A stretch of 36,682 nucleotides of DNA from Bifidobacterium breve (lineage in GTDB: Bacteria; Actinomycetota; Actinomycetes; S36-B12; UBA5976). Made by a program: the position numbers and the translations under genes. Positions within the stretch are counted from its first letter, which is position 1, and each line of letters begins with the position of its first letter. Under the pieces are notes generated by a model. The model was not told the DNA's origin. It made no database searches and saw nothing but the letters and a program-made list of their open reading frames with translations. The DNA lies in contig CAMBGF010000006.1 in the NCBI GenBank assembly GCA_945866135.1, positions 1-36,682 of the forward strand, in the 5' to 3' direction. Shown here piece after piece: positions 27,783 through 36,682 of this stretch.

Positions 27783-28441
27783 TCGATCCCCTCTTTGCGA
27801 TCCAATCTCAGCATTTCATTAGTTTTGCTAAATGGCTTAGAACCTGCAAATCCTCGATGCGCACTAAGTGGACTCGGATGCGCCGAGGTCACAATGCGAT
27901 CTTGCGAAAACATAGGACTGCAACTCTGCGCTGCCTTGCCCCAGAGGATCGCCACCACTTTTGAATTAGCGGTAACAACTGTGTTCAAGATCTGCGCGAC
28001 TACTCGATCCCAAGGCAATTCGGCGTGGGAATTGCTCACGCCATGAACTGTGGTGAGAGTGGTATTTAGCAGGAGCACACCCTGAGCGACCCAGTGCGCA
28101 AGATCCGGTGAAGTTTGTGGTGGTCGGCCAATGTCTGCTTCCAATTCCTTAAGAATGTTGCGCAGCGAGCCTGGTAGCGGCTTAGTTTCCTTTGGAACTG
28201 CAAACGCTAGACCAATTGCATGACCTGAGTTTGGGTATGGATCTTGGCCAAGTATGACGACTTTGACTTGATCTGGCGCAAGTGTCAGCGCAGTAAAAAT
28301 GTTGTCCCATGCCGGAACAATAATCTCGCCGCCAACGTGCGCAGCGTTTAGGGCTGAATCAATTTCCGCTAACTCGTCACGGCAGTTTTCTAACTGGTTG
28401 CGCCACGGCTCTGGAATAAGACTCCAAAGATCCCGTGTCAT
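27776..28441 (-). CDS. ung: uracil-DNA glycosylase
   Basis: VVILGQDPYPNSGHAIGLAF and HPSPLSAHRGF motifs. Confidence 0.97.
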   Translation of the reverse strand: MTRDLWSLIPEPWRNQLENCRDELAEIDSALNAAHVGGEIIVPAWDNIFTALTLAPDQVKVVILGQDPYPNSGHAIGLAFAVPKETKPLPGSLRNILKELEADIGRPPQTSPDLAHWVAQGVLLLNTTLTTVHGVSNSHAELPWDRVVAQILNTVVTANSKVVAILWGKAAQSCSPMFSQDRIVTSAHPSPLSAHRGFAGSKPFSKTNEMLRLDRKEGIDW

Positions 28442-28445
28442 GTTG

Positions 28446-29333
28446 CTAAACCAAGTTGGGAGCCCATTGTCCAGCTTGGGCGACTAGAGCCCGTAACTCT
28501 TCAACTCCAGCATCCTCAAGTGTGTTTAGTGGCGCGCGAGTTTCGGAGCATGGCGCGCCAAGAATTCCCATAAGCGCCTTGGTCTTTGCTATGTAACGAC
28601 CAGACTCAATGTGTTGCAGAATTGGCAAGACCGCTTCATAGGCAGCTGCGCGGGTTTGCGAATCCATGATTCCAAGATGTGCTTTAGGAAGGGCATTGGC
28701 CATTCCGCCAATCCAACTTGTCACGCCAGCATCCATAAAAGTTTTACTGTCAGCATCGGCGCCACAAACGATTTCAATTCTCCCGGCGTAACGGGACTTA
28801 AACATTGGAATACGATCTAGATCCCCTGATGCTTCCTTAATTCCAATTACGTACTCATTGTCGGCGAGCAAATCCAAAGACTCTTGGTCGAACTGCACAC
28901 CGGTGCGCGCTGGGTAGTCGTAAAGCACCGAAGGCAACTTCACAGCGTTTATTACAGCGTTCACATGCTTAGCAAGTTCAACTGAGGTAGGAAGCACATA
29001 AGCAGGTCCAGCCACCATCAAGCCATCTACTTTTAACTCGGCTGCTAGTTTCACTTGCTTAATTGCCTCGCCAGTAGACATGCCGCCGATGCCAGCTAAA
29101 ACTGGGACGCGACCCTTTACTTGCGACACTATGGTGCTAATTACCGTACGACGCTCTTCAAAAGTTAGGGCATATGCCTCACCTGTTGTGCCGGCTGCGA
29201 CTATGCCAGAGAGATTGTTGGCCAGCATAACTTCTACTAAATGAGCAATGCTCTTAGCATCAACTTCGCCAGAACTATCAAAAGGTGTCACTAGCGGAAC
29301 GTGTACTCCATCGAGATTCATCGGGTTCTCCAA
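28446..29333 (-). CDS. dapA: dihydrodipicolinate synthase/N-acetylneuraminate lyase family protein
   Basis: AAGTTGEAYAL, YDYPARTG, GIKEASGD motifs; start may be internal ATG at 29321. Confidence 0.85.
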   Translation of the reverse strand: MENPMNLDGVHVPLVTPFDSSGEVDAKSIAHLVEVMLANNLSGIVAAGTTGEAYALTFEERRTVISTIVSQVKGRVPVLAGIGGMSTGEAIKQVKLAAELKVDGLMVAGPAYVLPTSVELAKHVNAVINAVKLPSVLYDYPARTGVQFDQESLDLLADNEYVIGIKEASGDLDRIPMFKSRYAGRIEIVCGADADSKTFMDAGVTSWIGGMANALPKAHLGIMDSQTRAAAYEAVLPILQHIESGRYIAKTKALMGILGAPCSETRAPLNTLEDAGVEELRALVAQAGQWAPNLV

Positions 29334-29349
29334 ACTTGTATTCTTAAGT

Positions 29350-30045
29350 GTGCAAACCCCAATCTACTCGCAGGAAACTGACGGTCAGGCACATCCCCAC
29401 ATTCGTACATTTCATGCCCGACATGGCCGAATGTCAGCTCGCCGGGATCACGCTTTGAACGTGCTTTTGCCCCCAATGGAGATTATTGATCTCCCACGAC
29501 CTATTGATTTGATGGAAGTACTGGGGCTATCTAAAGTCATTATTGATTTTGGCAGTGGCATGGGCGACCATACTGTGGCTTTGGCGCAGTCCCAATCTGA
29601 GCTTGGGGTACTTGCTATTGATGTGCATACTGCAGGTCTATGCGAAGTGGCGCAAACTGCACACGAAAATTCCCTGACCAACGTTCGGATACATCATGGC
29701 GACGGAATCGATGTGCTACGCGATTGGTTACTTCCAAACTCCATCTCTGAGGTGCACATCCTGTTCCCAGATCCATGGCCAAAGATCCGTCACAATAAAC
29801 GGCGGTTAATTCAACCGGATTTCCTGGACTCAGTTAGCAAAGTATTGCAACCAGATGGGCTCGTGCGATTTGTCACAGATGATGTCTCATACTTTGAGCA
29901 CGCGACTCTGGCTTTCGGAAAAAATCTTAATTTTGAAACTGCAAACCAGCACTGGGACATACCTTTGACCACTTACCATAAGCGTGCCTTGCGACTCGGT
30001 CACACTATCTCGCAGCAAAGTTTTAAGAAATTAAGTCCGAGCTAA
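29350..30045 (+). CDS. trmB: tRNA (guanine-N7-)-methyltransferase
   Basis: DFGSGMGDHTVALA, HILFPDPWPKIRHNKRRL motifs; GTG start VQTPIYSQ more plausible than the ORF-track start, which overlaps dapA. Confidence 0.92.
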   Translation: MQTPIYSQETDGQAHPHIRTFHARHGRMSARRDHALNVLLPPMEIIDLPRPIDLMEVLGLSKVIIDFGSGMGDHTVALAQSQSELGVLAIDVHTAGLCEVAQTAHENSLTNVRIHHGDGIDVLRDWLLPNSISEVHILFPDPWPKIRHNKRRLIQPDFLDSVSKVLQPDGLVRFVTDDVSYFEHATLAFGKNLNFETANQHWDIPLTTYHKRALRLGHTISQQSFKKLSPS

Positions 30046-30504
30046 GACTTCTTCGATTGCTATTAGGATCTCATCCCAGTTAGAAGCAAATCCTGGATGT
30101 AGATTTAAATCCTGCACTTTAGAAATCTCAATCCAATCAGCCAGCTCCGCTTCGTCGTTGGTAACAAATTCAACATCACGCGAAGTTAATGCAATTACTG
30201 TGTGATAGTGCCAGTCATCATGATCAGTCCACATGTTGTCATGCACCACTTCGACCAATGACTCATCGATTGCTAATTCCTCGCGCATCTCGCGCAATGC
30301 TGATTCAATCGCACTTTCATGTGAATCGCGCGCACCACCTGGAATCCCCCAAACCCGACCGCCGTGCGTCCACTCTGCGCGCAATTGCATCAGAACAGAT
30401 CTTGAGCCTGCATCTAGCAGCACAACTCCAGCTGCGCCATGAAGTCCCCAATGCTTAGAACCACATTGGCATTGCACCCAGCCATCACCATCACGTAAAG
30501 CCAT
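30031..30504 (-). CDS. NUDIX hydrolase
   Basis: Nudix box GGARDSHESAIESALREMREEL. Confidence 0.93.
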   Translation of the reverse strand: MALRDGDGWVQCQCGSKHWGLHGAAGVVLLDAGSRSVLMQLRAEWTHGGRVWGIPGGARDSHESAIESALREMREELAIDESLVEVVHDNMWTDHDDWHYHTVIALTSRDVEFVTNDEAELADWIEISKVQDLNLHPGFASNWDEILIAIEEVLART

Positions 30505-30516
30505 TATTAGATTTCC

Positions 30517-31080
30517 TTAGGAATGTGCGCCAGCATGTGCCAGCGCCATTTGTACAAGTTGATCTTGACCGCCAGTCATTTCGGCGCGGACATTTTGTGA
30601 CATGGCTTCCTTGGGCGTAAGCCAAACCAAATCCAGGGCATCCTGGCTCGGTGAGCAATCACCCTTGACTGGCACCACATAGACCAAGGAAACTGCGTGC
30701 TGACGTGGATCATGAAAACCTGAAATCTCTGGGTCAGGAAAATATTCAGCAACAGTAAAAGGTGCTGGGTTTGTGGGCAACTGTGGCAGAGCAAGTGCGC
30801 CCAAATCCTTTTCAATGTGTCGAAGTAGCGCTTCGCGAATTCTCTCGCCGTGAAGCACCCGACCCGATATCAAAGCTCTGCTTATCGAGCCATCCGGGCG
30901 CCCGCGAAGCAATAACCCAACCCTGGTTATGCGACCTGCTTCATCGACACGAACTGGAATGACATCCAAGTAGACGATCGGTAACCGGGCGCGCGCCAAA
31001 TTCAAGTCCTCGGCGCTTAACCAAGTTGGAATGGTATCGGTTACATTCGTCACGTTCTTATTATGCCAATGACTTGTCAC
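30517..31080 (-). CDS. NUDIX-like DUF4916 family protein
   Basis: WLSAEDLNLARARLPIVYLDVIPVRVDEAGRITRVGLLLR; degenerate Nudix box. Confidence 0.8.
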   Translation of the reverse strand: MTSHWHNKNVTNVTDTIPTWLSAEDLNLARARLPIVYLDVIPVRVDEAGRITRVGLLLRGRPDGSISRALISGRVLHGERIREALLRHIEKDLGALALPQLPTNPAPFTVAEYFPDPEISGFHDPRQHAVSLVYVVPVKGDCSPSQDALDLVWLTPKEAMSQNVRAEMTGGQDQLVQMALAHAGAHS

Positions 31081-31109
31081 ATTTGAACTATCGAGCCTGG
31101 TAAGGAAAC

Positions 31110-31922
31110 TTAGTCTTTAGCTCTTCGACCGCGACTTGGTGATTTCCCTTGGGCATACCAGCGACCATCGCTGTACTCAACTACCAATGGCATATCGAAT
31201 GCCTGTGACATAGGTTCACTGCTTATAACTTCTGGCACCTCGCCCATGGCACAAATCTGCCCACTTTTAATCAACAGAGCGTGAGTAAAATTCGGTGGAA
31301 TTTCCTCAACGTGATGCGTCACCAAAACCAGACTTGGGGATGCTTGATCGCCAGCAAGAATCGCTAATCTCGCAACTAAATCCTCCCTGCCGCCAACATC
31401 CAGCCCAGCTGCGGGTTCATCCAAAATCAATAACTCTGGATCACACATCAGCGCTCTAGCAATAGAAACTCGCTTGCGTTCACCTTCGGAAAGATTTCCA
31501 ATTCTCCGGTTGGCTAAAGTCAGCAGTCCCCAGGCAGAGATCAATTCATGTGCTCGAGATCTATCGACTTCGTCGTAGCGCTCCCGCCACCTGCCTGTGA
31601 TTCCATAAGCAGCAGTTTGCACGCTGTCAAAAACAGTTTCACTCGCTGGCAGCAGCGCGGCAACAGCAGCACTGGAAATACCAACCAGCGTGCGTAATTC
31701 TCGCATGTCTGTTTTTCCAACTTGGTAACCAAGAATGCTTGCTTGTCCAGAGGTTGGGTGCATATATCCAGAGCACACCTGCATCAGAGTAGTTTTACCG
31801 GCCCCGTTGGCGCCCATGATGACCCAGCGTTGTCCGCGGGATACTTGCCAGGAAACATGGCTCAATATTTCAGTTCCACCACGGCGCACTGTGACATCAC
31901 TTAACTCCAGGACCTGGGACAC
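31110..31922 (-). CDS. ABC transporter ATP-binding protein (YlmA-like)
   Basis: GANGAGKTTLMQ, LSEGERKRVSIARAL, LLILDEPAAGLD; no adjacent permease. Confidence 0.92.
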   Translation of the reverse strand: MSQVLELSDVTVRRGGTEILSHVSWQVSRGQRWVIMGANGAGKTTLMQVCSGYMHPTSGQASILGYQVGKTDMRELRTLVGISSAAVAALLPASETVFDSVQTAAYGITGRWRERYDEVDRSRAHELISAWGLLTLANRRIGNLSEGERKRVSIARALMCDPELLILDEPAAGLDVGGREDLVARLAILAGDQASPSLVLVTHHVEEIPPNFTHALLIKSGQICAMGEVPEVISSEPMSQAFDMPLVVEYSDGRWYAQGKSPSRGRRAKD

Positions 31923-31972
31923 GAGATAAATCTATCGGCTGCATGTCATAGAAATTCGCGTAAGGTAGCCAC

Positions 31973-32692
31973 ATGTCAGCCGAGTCCATCTCACCCACTA
32001 CGCCGACCACTCCCACAGCAGTGATCTTGGCGTTATGGCTAAATGCGGCTCGTAGCGGATTGGTCTCGGCTACTGATGCCGCAAATGCCTGCGAGACTCT
32101 GGCTGATCAATTGGGTTACGAACTGGCTAGTGAACCAATTCATCCAAAGATGTATCCGATGTTGGATCTTGTTTCGCGAGCACTGTTAAGCGCCGTCCCG
32201 GTAACTGTTGCGTTACCAGTGTTTGGCGACCCTGCTGGGGTTCCAGCACACATACTGTCCCAAGTCGATGTTCAGTTTGGACTAGTTGCAATTGACGAAA
32301 CACTTTTGCTGGCCTGTAACGCGACCGGTAACTGGCTAGTGTTTGAGACCTCCCATAACGTCGCATTCCACGATTTGAATCATGCCCGCAGGCAACTCAA
32401 CGAATCCATCTTGCTGGCGACCGAATTTCTTGCAAGTGCTGCGCTGATTGGTGATAGCGCCGAAGTTGAGGAGGAATTGCGAAACTTCAGATTGTTGCAC
32501 TTACCGCCCAGTCTGGCCTCGCGAAACCAACAAGCACTGGAACTAGCTGCCAGAATTCGAATTGTTGCTAACAATGCCATGCAAAGTTCCATGGCGATTG
32601 CCTCACCTAGTAATGACCGCAAGAGAATTGAGATGCTACAAACTTTAGATCGGCAAGCTCGCGAACTTTTACAAGCAGTATCAACTGGTTAG
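31973..32692 (+). CDS. conserved hypothetical protein
   Basis: 239-aa ORF with no overlapping alternative; no recognised motif. Confidence 0.75.
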   Translation: MSAESISPTTPTTPTAVILALWLNAARSGLVSATDAANACETLADQLGYELASEPIHPKMYPMLDLVSRALLSAVPVTVALPVFGDPAGVPAHILSQVDVQFGLVAIDETLLLACNATGNWLVFETSHNVAFHDLNHARRQLNESILLATEFLASAALIGDSAEVEEELRNFRLLHLPPSLASRNQQALELAARIRIVANNAMQSSMAIASPSNDRKRIEMLQTLDRQARELLQAVSTG

Positions 32693-32704
32693 TAAGCGTT
32701 GCTT

Positions 32705-33478
32705 TTACGGACCACCTTGGCTGTGAACTCCACCATCTACGTGAATGATCTCCCCCGTAGTTGCTGGGAACCAATCTGAGAACAGCGCGATACAAGCTTT
32801 TGCAGTTGGAATTGGATCTGAAGTGTCCCAACCAATTGGTGCGCGGCGTTGCCACATCGGACCAAATTCATCAAATCCAGGTATTCCCTTAGCGGCAGTT
32901 GTGTAAAGCGGTCCTGCTGCGATTAAATTCACGCGGATCTTTTCTGGACCTAAGTCTCGGGCTAAATATCGACAGGTTGATTCAAGCGCAGCTTTAGATA
33001 CGCCCATCCAGTCGTAGTAAGGCCAGGTAACTGTGGCATCAAAATCGAGTCCTAATAATTGTCCGCCACGTTCTTTCATTAACGGAAGAGTGGCCATACC
33101 AAGTGATTTAAATGAGAATGCGGAAACCTCAAGCGCGACTTTTACGTCATCCCATTGGGTATTTAAGAAATTTCCACCAAGTGCTGCCTCAGGAGCAAAA
33201 GCGATGGAATGTAGGACGCCATCTAAATACGGAACATGCTTTTGAACTTCACCAGCCAGATTTGCTAAGTCATCATTGTTAGTCACGTCAAGTTGTACAA
33301 GTGGCGCCTCTGTCGGTAATCGCCCAGCAATCCGCTTTGTTAATCCAGCTGCGCGACCAAAAGAGGAAAGCACAACATTTGCGCCCTGTTCTTGTGCCAG
33401 GCGTGCCACATGAAATGCAATTGAGGAATCGGTTAAGACTCCTGTGATCAATAAATTCTTGCCTTCGAGAATTCCCAT
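32705..33478 (-). CDS. fabI: enoyl-ACP reductase (InhA/FabI)
   Basis: ITGVLTDSSIAFHVA, HSIAFAP, YYDWMGVSKAALES motifs; downstream of fabG. Confidence 0.95.
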   Translation of the reverse strand: MGILEGKNLLITGVLTDSSIAFHVARLAQEQGANVVLSSFGRAAGLTKRIAGRLPTEAPLVQLDVTNNDDLANLAGEVQKHVPYLDGVLHSIAFAPEAALGGNFLNTQWDDVKVALEVSAFSFKSLGMATLPLMKERGGQLLGLDFDATVTWPYYDWMGVSKAALESTCRYLARDLGPEKIRVNLIAAGPLYTTAAKGIPGFDEFGPMWQRRAPIGWDTSDPIPTAKACIALFSDWFPATTGEIIHVDGGVHSQGGP

Positions 33479-33484
33479 AGTGCT

Positions 33485-34189
33485 TTAGTGTCCCATACCT
33501 AGACCACCATCAACAGGAATGAGTGCTCCTGTGATGTATTGCGCCGCATCAGATGCCAAAAAAACTACCGTGTGAGCAACATCAGTTGCACTTCCATATC
33601 TACCAAGTGGAATGTTGCCAACAATCTGTGATTTCCGATCATCACTTAATGCTGCGGTCATGTCAGTGTCAATGAATCCTGGCGCAACTACATTTGCGGT
33701 GACGTTTCGTGAACCGAGTTCGCGCGCGAGTGATCTAGCAGCTCCTACTAAGCCTGCTTTAGAGGCTGCATAATTAACTTGGCCAGCTGAGCCCATCATT
33801 GCTACAACACTGGAAATGAAAATGATTCGACCCGATCTAGCTTGTGTCATTGCTCGGGATGCCCGACGAGCAACTCGGATTGCACCAACTAAATTGGTAT
33901 TCAATACCTCATCGACGTCTTCATCAGACATGCGAACTAGTAGTTTGTCGCGGGTTATTCCGGCATTGGCTACCAGCACTTCAACTGGGCCAAAATCTGC
34001 TTCGACCTGGGTGAACGCGGCGTCAACACTTGCACTATCAGAAACGTCGCAGGTCACAACATTAAGTCCGGCAACAGGTTCGCCACTACGGCTGGTCACT
34101 ATTACGGTGTCGCCATTAGCCAGGAATGCGTTAGCGATTGCCAAACCAATTCCACGATTACCACCAGTAACCAACACGATTTTTGACAT
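33485..34189 (-). CDS. fabG: 3-oxoacyl-ACP reductase
   Basis: VTGGNRGIGLAIA, NAGITRD, YAASKAGLVG motifs. Confidence 0.94.
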   Translation of the reverse strand: MSKIVLVTGGNRGIGLAIANAFLANGDTVIVTSRSGEPVAGLNVVTCDVSDSASVDAAFTQVEADFGPVEVLVANAGITRDKLLVRMSDEDVDEVLNTNLVGAIRVARRASRAMTQARSGRIIFISSVVAMMGSAGQVNYAASKAGLVGAARSLARELGSRNVTANVVAPGFIDTDMTAALSDDRKSQIVGNIPLGRYGSATDVAHTVVFLASDAAQYITGALIPVDGGLGMGH

Positions 34190-34257
34190 GAGATAAGGCT
34201 ATCGTCTGAAAACCTGATCGATGGTTAGGGTAAGAGAACCCAGAAAGATGTGGATTT

Positions 34258-35748
34258 ATGATTCGATTTTCAATTCCAGTTCCGCCAAGTGAGCTTGCGA
34301 GTGTGGCCCTTGAGGCTGCCTCTGCGCTCGGCGCAACCGTTGCGCAATTTAGAGTTGCCGCCCACAGCTCTCGTGGAGTCGCACTGCGTGATGGTGAAGT
34401 GGAAAACATTGGCGCCGACACAAGTGTCGCCATGAGCGTGCGAGTTGTCCACGGTGGTGCTTGGGGATTTGCTGCAACAACCGAATTATCCGCCGCTGGC
34501 GCAAAGGATGCAGCCACCCGAGCCGTCAGTATGGCGAAACTTAGTACGCTCGTTGCGATCGATGAAGTGATCCTTGCCGATGAGCCAAGACACGGAAAAC
34601 AGTCGTGGACGCTACCAATTGAAATAGACGCATTCGCTAAAACTGACGATGAGATTATTGATTTTTTGCAACAGTGGAATACCAAGGTGTCTGGCTCGTC
34701 AATTGTGAGCCACATCGAAAGTAACATCGCGATGGGTCGGGATCGTACTTTTTACGCAGATCTAGTTGGAAACGAAATTACTCAGCAACGAGATCGCATC
34801 TCAGCTGCGCTCACTGCGATACATGTCAGTGACTCCGGCTTTGAAGACATGCGCACTTGCGCTCCTCCGGCAGGACGAGGCTGGGAATATCTAACTGGCA
34901 CAGGTTGGGATTGGGATGCCGAAATTGCGCAGTTGCCTGATTACCTCGCCGAGAAAGTAAAGTCGCCATCGGTAACTCCCGGCGCAATGGACTTGGTCAT
35001 TGACCCAACCAATTTGTGGCTGACAATCCATGAGTCCATCGGACATGCCACTGAATTAGATCGAGCACTTGGGTACGAAGCAAATTATGCGGGAACTTCA
35101 TTTGCCACCATAGATAAATTGGGTGTCTTTAAATATGGCTCCCCCATTATGAACGTAACTGGGGATCGAACTGCTGATCATGGACTCTCTACCGTGGGAT
35201 TTGATGACGAGGGTGTGAGCGCCCAGAGCTGGGATTTGATCAAAGATGGAATCTTAGTTGGCTATCAAACAGATCGATCCATTGCGAGCAAAATTAATAT
35301 GGAGCGCTCTAATGGTTGTGCTTTTGCGGACTCGGCGTTGCACTCCCCGATCCAGCGTATGCCAAATGTTTCATTGCAGCCCAGTAGCGACTCCACCACC
35401 ACTGCGGATTTGATAGCAGATGTTGAAGCCGGCATTTACATAGTTGGTGATAAATCGTGGTCAATCGACATGCAGCGATTCAACTTCCAGTTCACTGGGC
35501 AAAGATTCCACGAAATTAGAAATGGCAAGATTGTTGGTCAATTGAAAGATGTTGCATACCAATCAAAGACTCCGGACTTCTGGGGAGCTATGCGAAGAAT
35601 CGGTGGGGCCCGAACTTATCTGCTGGGCGGGGCCTTAAATTGTGGCAAAGGCCAGCCTGGTCAAGTTGCGCCAGTAAGTCACGGCTGCCCTTCGGCTTTG
35701 TTCACTGGCATAAACGTACTTAACACCAGGGATGAGAGCGGCGCATGA
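34258..35748 (+). CDS. tldD: metalloprotease TldD
   Basis: HESIGHATELDRALGYEANYAGTSF zinc motif region; GKGQPGQ...SHGCP C-terminus. Confidence 0.94.
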   Translation: MIRFSIPVPPSELASVALEAASALGATVAQFRVAAHSSRGVALRDGEVENIGADTSVAMSVRVVHGGAWGFAATTELSAAGAKDAATRAVSMAKLSTLVAIDEVILADEPRHGKQSWTLPIEIDAFAKTDDEIIDFLQQWNTKVSGSSIVSHIESNIAMGRDRTFYADLVGNEITQQRDRISAALTAIHVSDSGFEDMRTCAPPAGRGWEYLTGTGWDWDAEIAQLPDYLAEKVKSPSVTPGAMDLVIDPTNLWLTIHESIGHATELDRALGYEANYAGTSFATIDKLGVFKYGSPIMNVTGDRTADHGLSTVGFDDEGVSAQSWDLIKDGILVGYQTDRSIASKINMERSNGCAFADSALHSPIQRMPNVSLQPSSDSTTTADLIADVEAGIYIVGDKSWSIDMQRFNFQFTGQRFHEIRNGKIVGQLKDVAYQSKTPDFWGAMRRIGGARTYLLGGALNCGKGQPGQVAPVSHGCPSALFTGINVLNTRDESGA

Positions 35749-36682
35749 GTCAAATGAGTTTGCCAGAGGCTGTTGAGTACGCACTTTCAATGCTTGGCAA
35801 AGACGGTGGTGTAGTTGTCGGTGGCAATAGCGCAAGTAACAATTTACGTTGGGCTAATTCAGCGTTAACAACAAATGGTGATGCAGTTGATCAAACATTA
35901 GCAATTTCAGCATTTGTGAACCTACCGGGTGGAGTTGGAACTGGTCTTGCCAGCGGTCAAGTTAGAGATCGCAATGATGTGGAAAATTTGGTGTCAGCAA
36001 GTAAATCAGCAGCAACTTCAGCTGGGCCAGCAGTTGATGCCATGGAGCTGGTAGCTGGGCCGCAACATGAAGATTTTTCAAGCGAACCTGCGCAGCTCAG
36101 CGTCGCAGAAATTACCCACGTGAGCGGTGGACTTGGAACAGTTTTGCAGCACAGAGATCAAGAATTTTTTGGTTACGCAGAACAGTCTCGAGACACCACA
36201 TATGTTGGGACTTCAGCTGGAACTCGAATGCGATATGTGGAAGACACCAGCAGATTCGAACTTTGCGCTAAAAGCCTTGATCGCACTCGGTCAGCTTGGT
36301 CGGGGCAAGGCGGCAGGTCGCTGCGCGATGTGGATCTAAGTTTGCATTCCAAGGAAGTGCTAGCGAAATTGAAATATCAAAAGAACGTAATAGATGTTGA
36401 GCCAGGCAGACATCGTGTGGCGCTTTCGTCCAGTGCTGTAGCTGACCTCATGATCTATTTTTTGTGGAGCGCGGCGGCACGGGATGCCGCGGAAGGAAGA
36501 AATGCATTTGCAAATCCCAAGGGCGGCACCCGAGTTGGCGAGAAATTATCCGATCGTCGAATCTCTCTTGCGACAGACCCGAAACTTTTTGGGATGGAAA
36601 CATTTGATCGAGTCGTTAACTTGGGATCCTCTGCGCTTTCCAGTGCATTTGATACCGGAATCGAAATTCCTCGGATCCAAGT
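35745..36682 (+). CDS. tldE: TldE/PmbA family protein, C-terminus truncated by window edge
   Basis: ATG overlaps the tldD stop (ATGA); open frame MSQMSLPEAVEYALSMLGKDGGVVVGGNSASNNLRWANS... to the last base; absent from the ORF track because no stop is reached. Confidence 0.88.
   Translation, partial: MSQMSLPEAVEYALSMLGKDGGVVVGGNSASNNLRWANSALTTNGDAVDQTLAISAFVNLPGGVGTGLASGQVRDRNDVENLVSASKSAATSAGPAVDAMELVAGPQHEDFSSEPAQLSVAEITHVSGGLGTVLQHRDQEFFGYAEQSRDTTYVGTSAGTRMRYVEDTSRFELCAKSLDRTRSAWSGQGGRSLRDVDLSLHSKEVLAKLKYQKNVIDVEPGRHRVALSSSAVADLMIYFLWSAAARDAAEGRNAFANPKGGTRVGEKLSDRRISLATDPKLFGMETFDRVVNLGSSALSSAFDTGIEIPRIQ

Noticed and set aside
34258-36682. TldD/TldE as part of a RiPP biosynthesis cluster
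   Set aside because: tldD/tldE are widespread housekeeping genes and no precursor peptide, cyclodehydratase or transporter is seen nearby.

Overview
The window is a gene-dense, nearly colinear actinobacterial chromosomal segment. Housekeeping content includes the ftsH-folE-folP-folB-folK operon, three-subunit pntAA/pntAB/pntB, tadA plus tRNA-Ser(CGA), a DEAD-box helicase, rmuC, trhO, ridA, htpX/lemA, ung, a dapA-like gene, trmB, two NUDIX genes, mabA/inhA-like fabG-fabI and tldD/tldE. It looks like a streamlined, moderate-GC actinobacterium; that is inferred from gene order and protein resemblance only. I see no CRISPR array, IS element, prophage or known defence locus. The signals most worth a second look are: (1) a clear SAM-IV riboswitch (6940-7048, minus) in front of a polar-amino-acid-type ABC transporter; (2) a 3' half of a tRNA-Arg(ACG) gene, cut at the anticodon loop (20184-20225, minus), resembling an integrase attachment scar; (3) a perfect 16-bp inverted repeat containing four CTAGGG/CCCTAG half-sites between a NarL-type two-component system and a divergent exported protein; (4) an 86-aa stand-alone protein resembling the C-terminal domain of DNA polymerase III tau/gamma, start/stop-overlapped with a CDGSH protein; (5) three ~45-aa repeats in the N-terminal extension of the DEAD-box helicase. 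folK (start) and tldE (start) are truncated by the window edges and absent from the supplied ORF track. All homology calls are by recognition; no searches were run.
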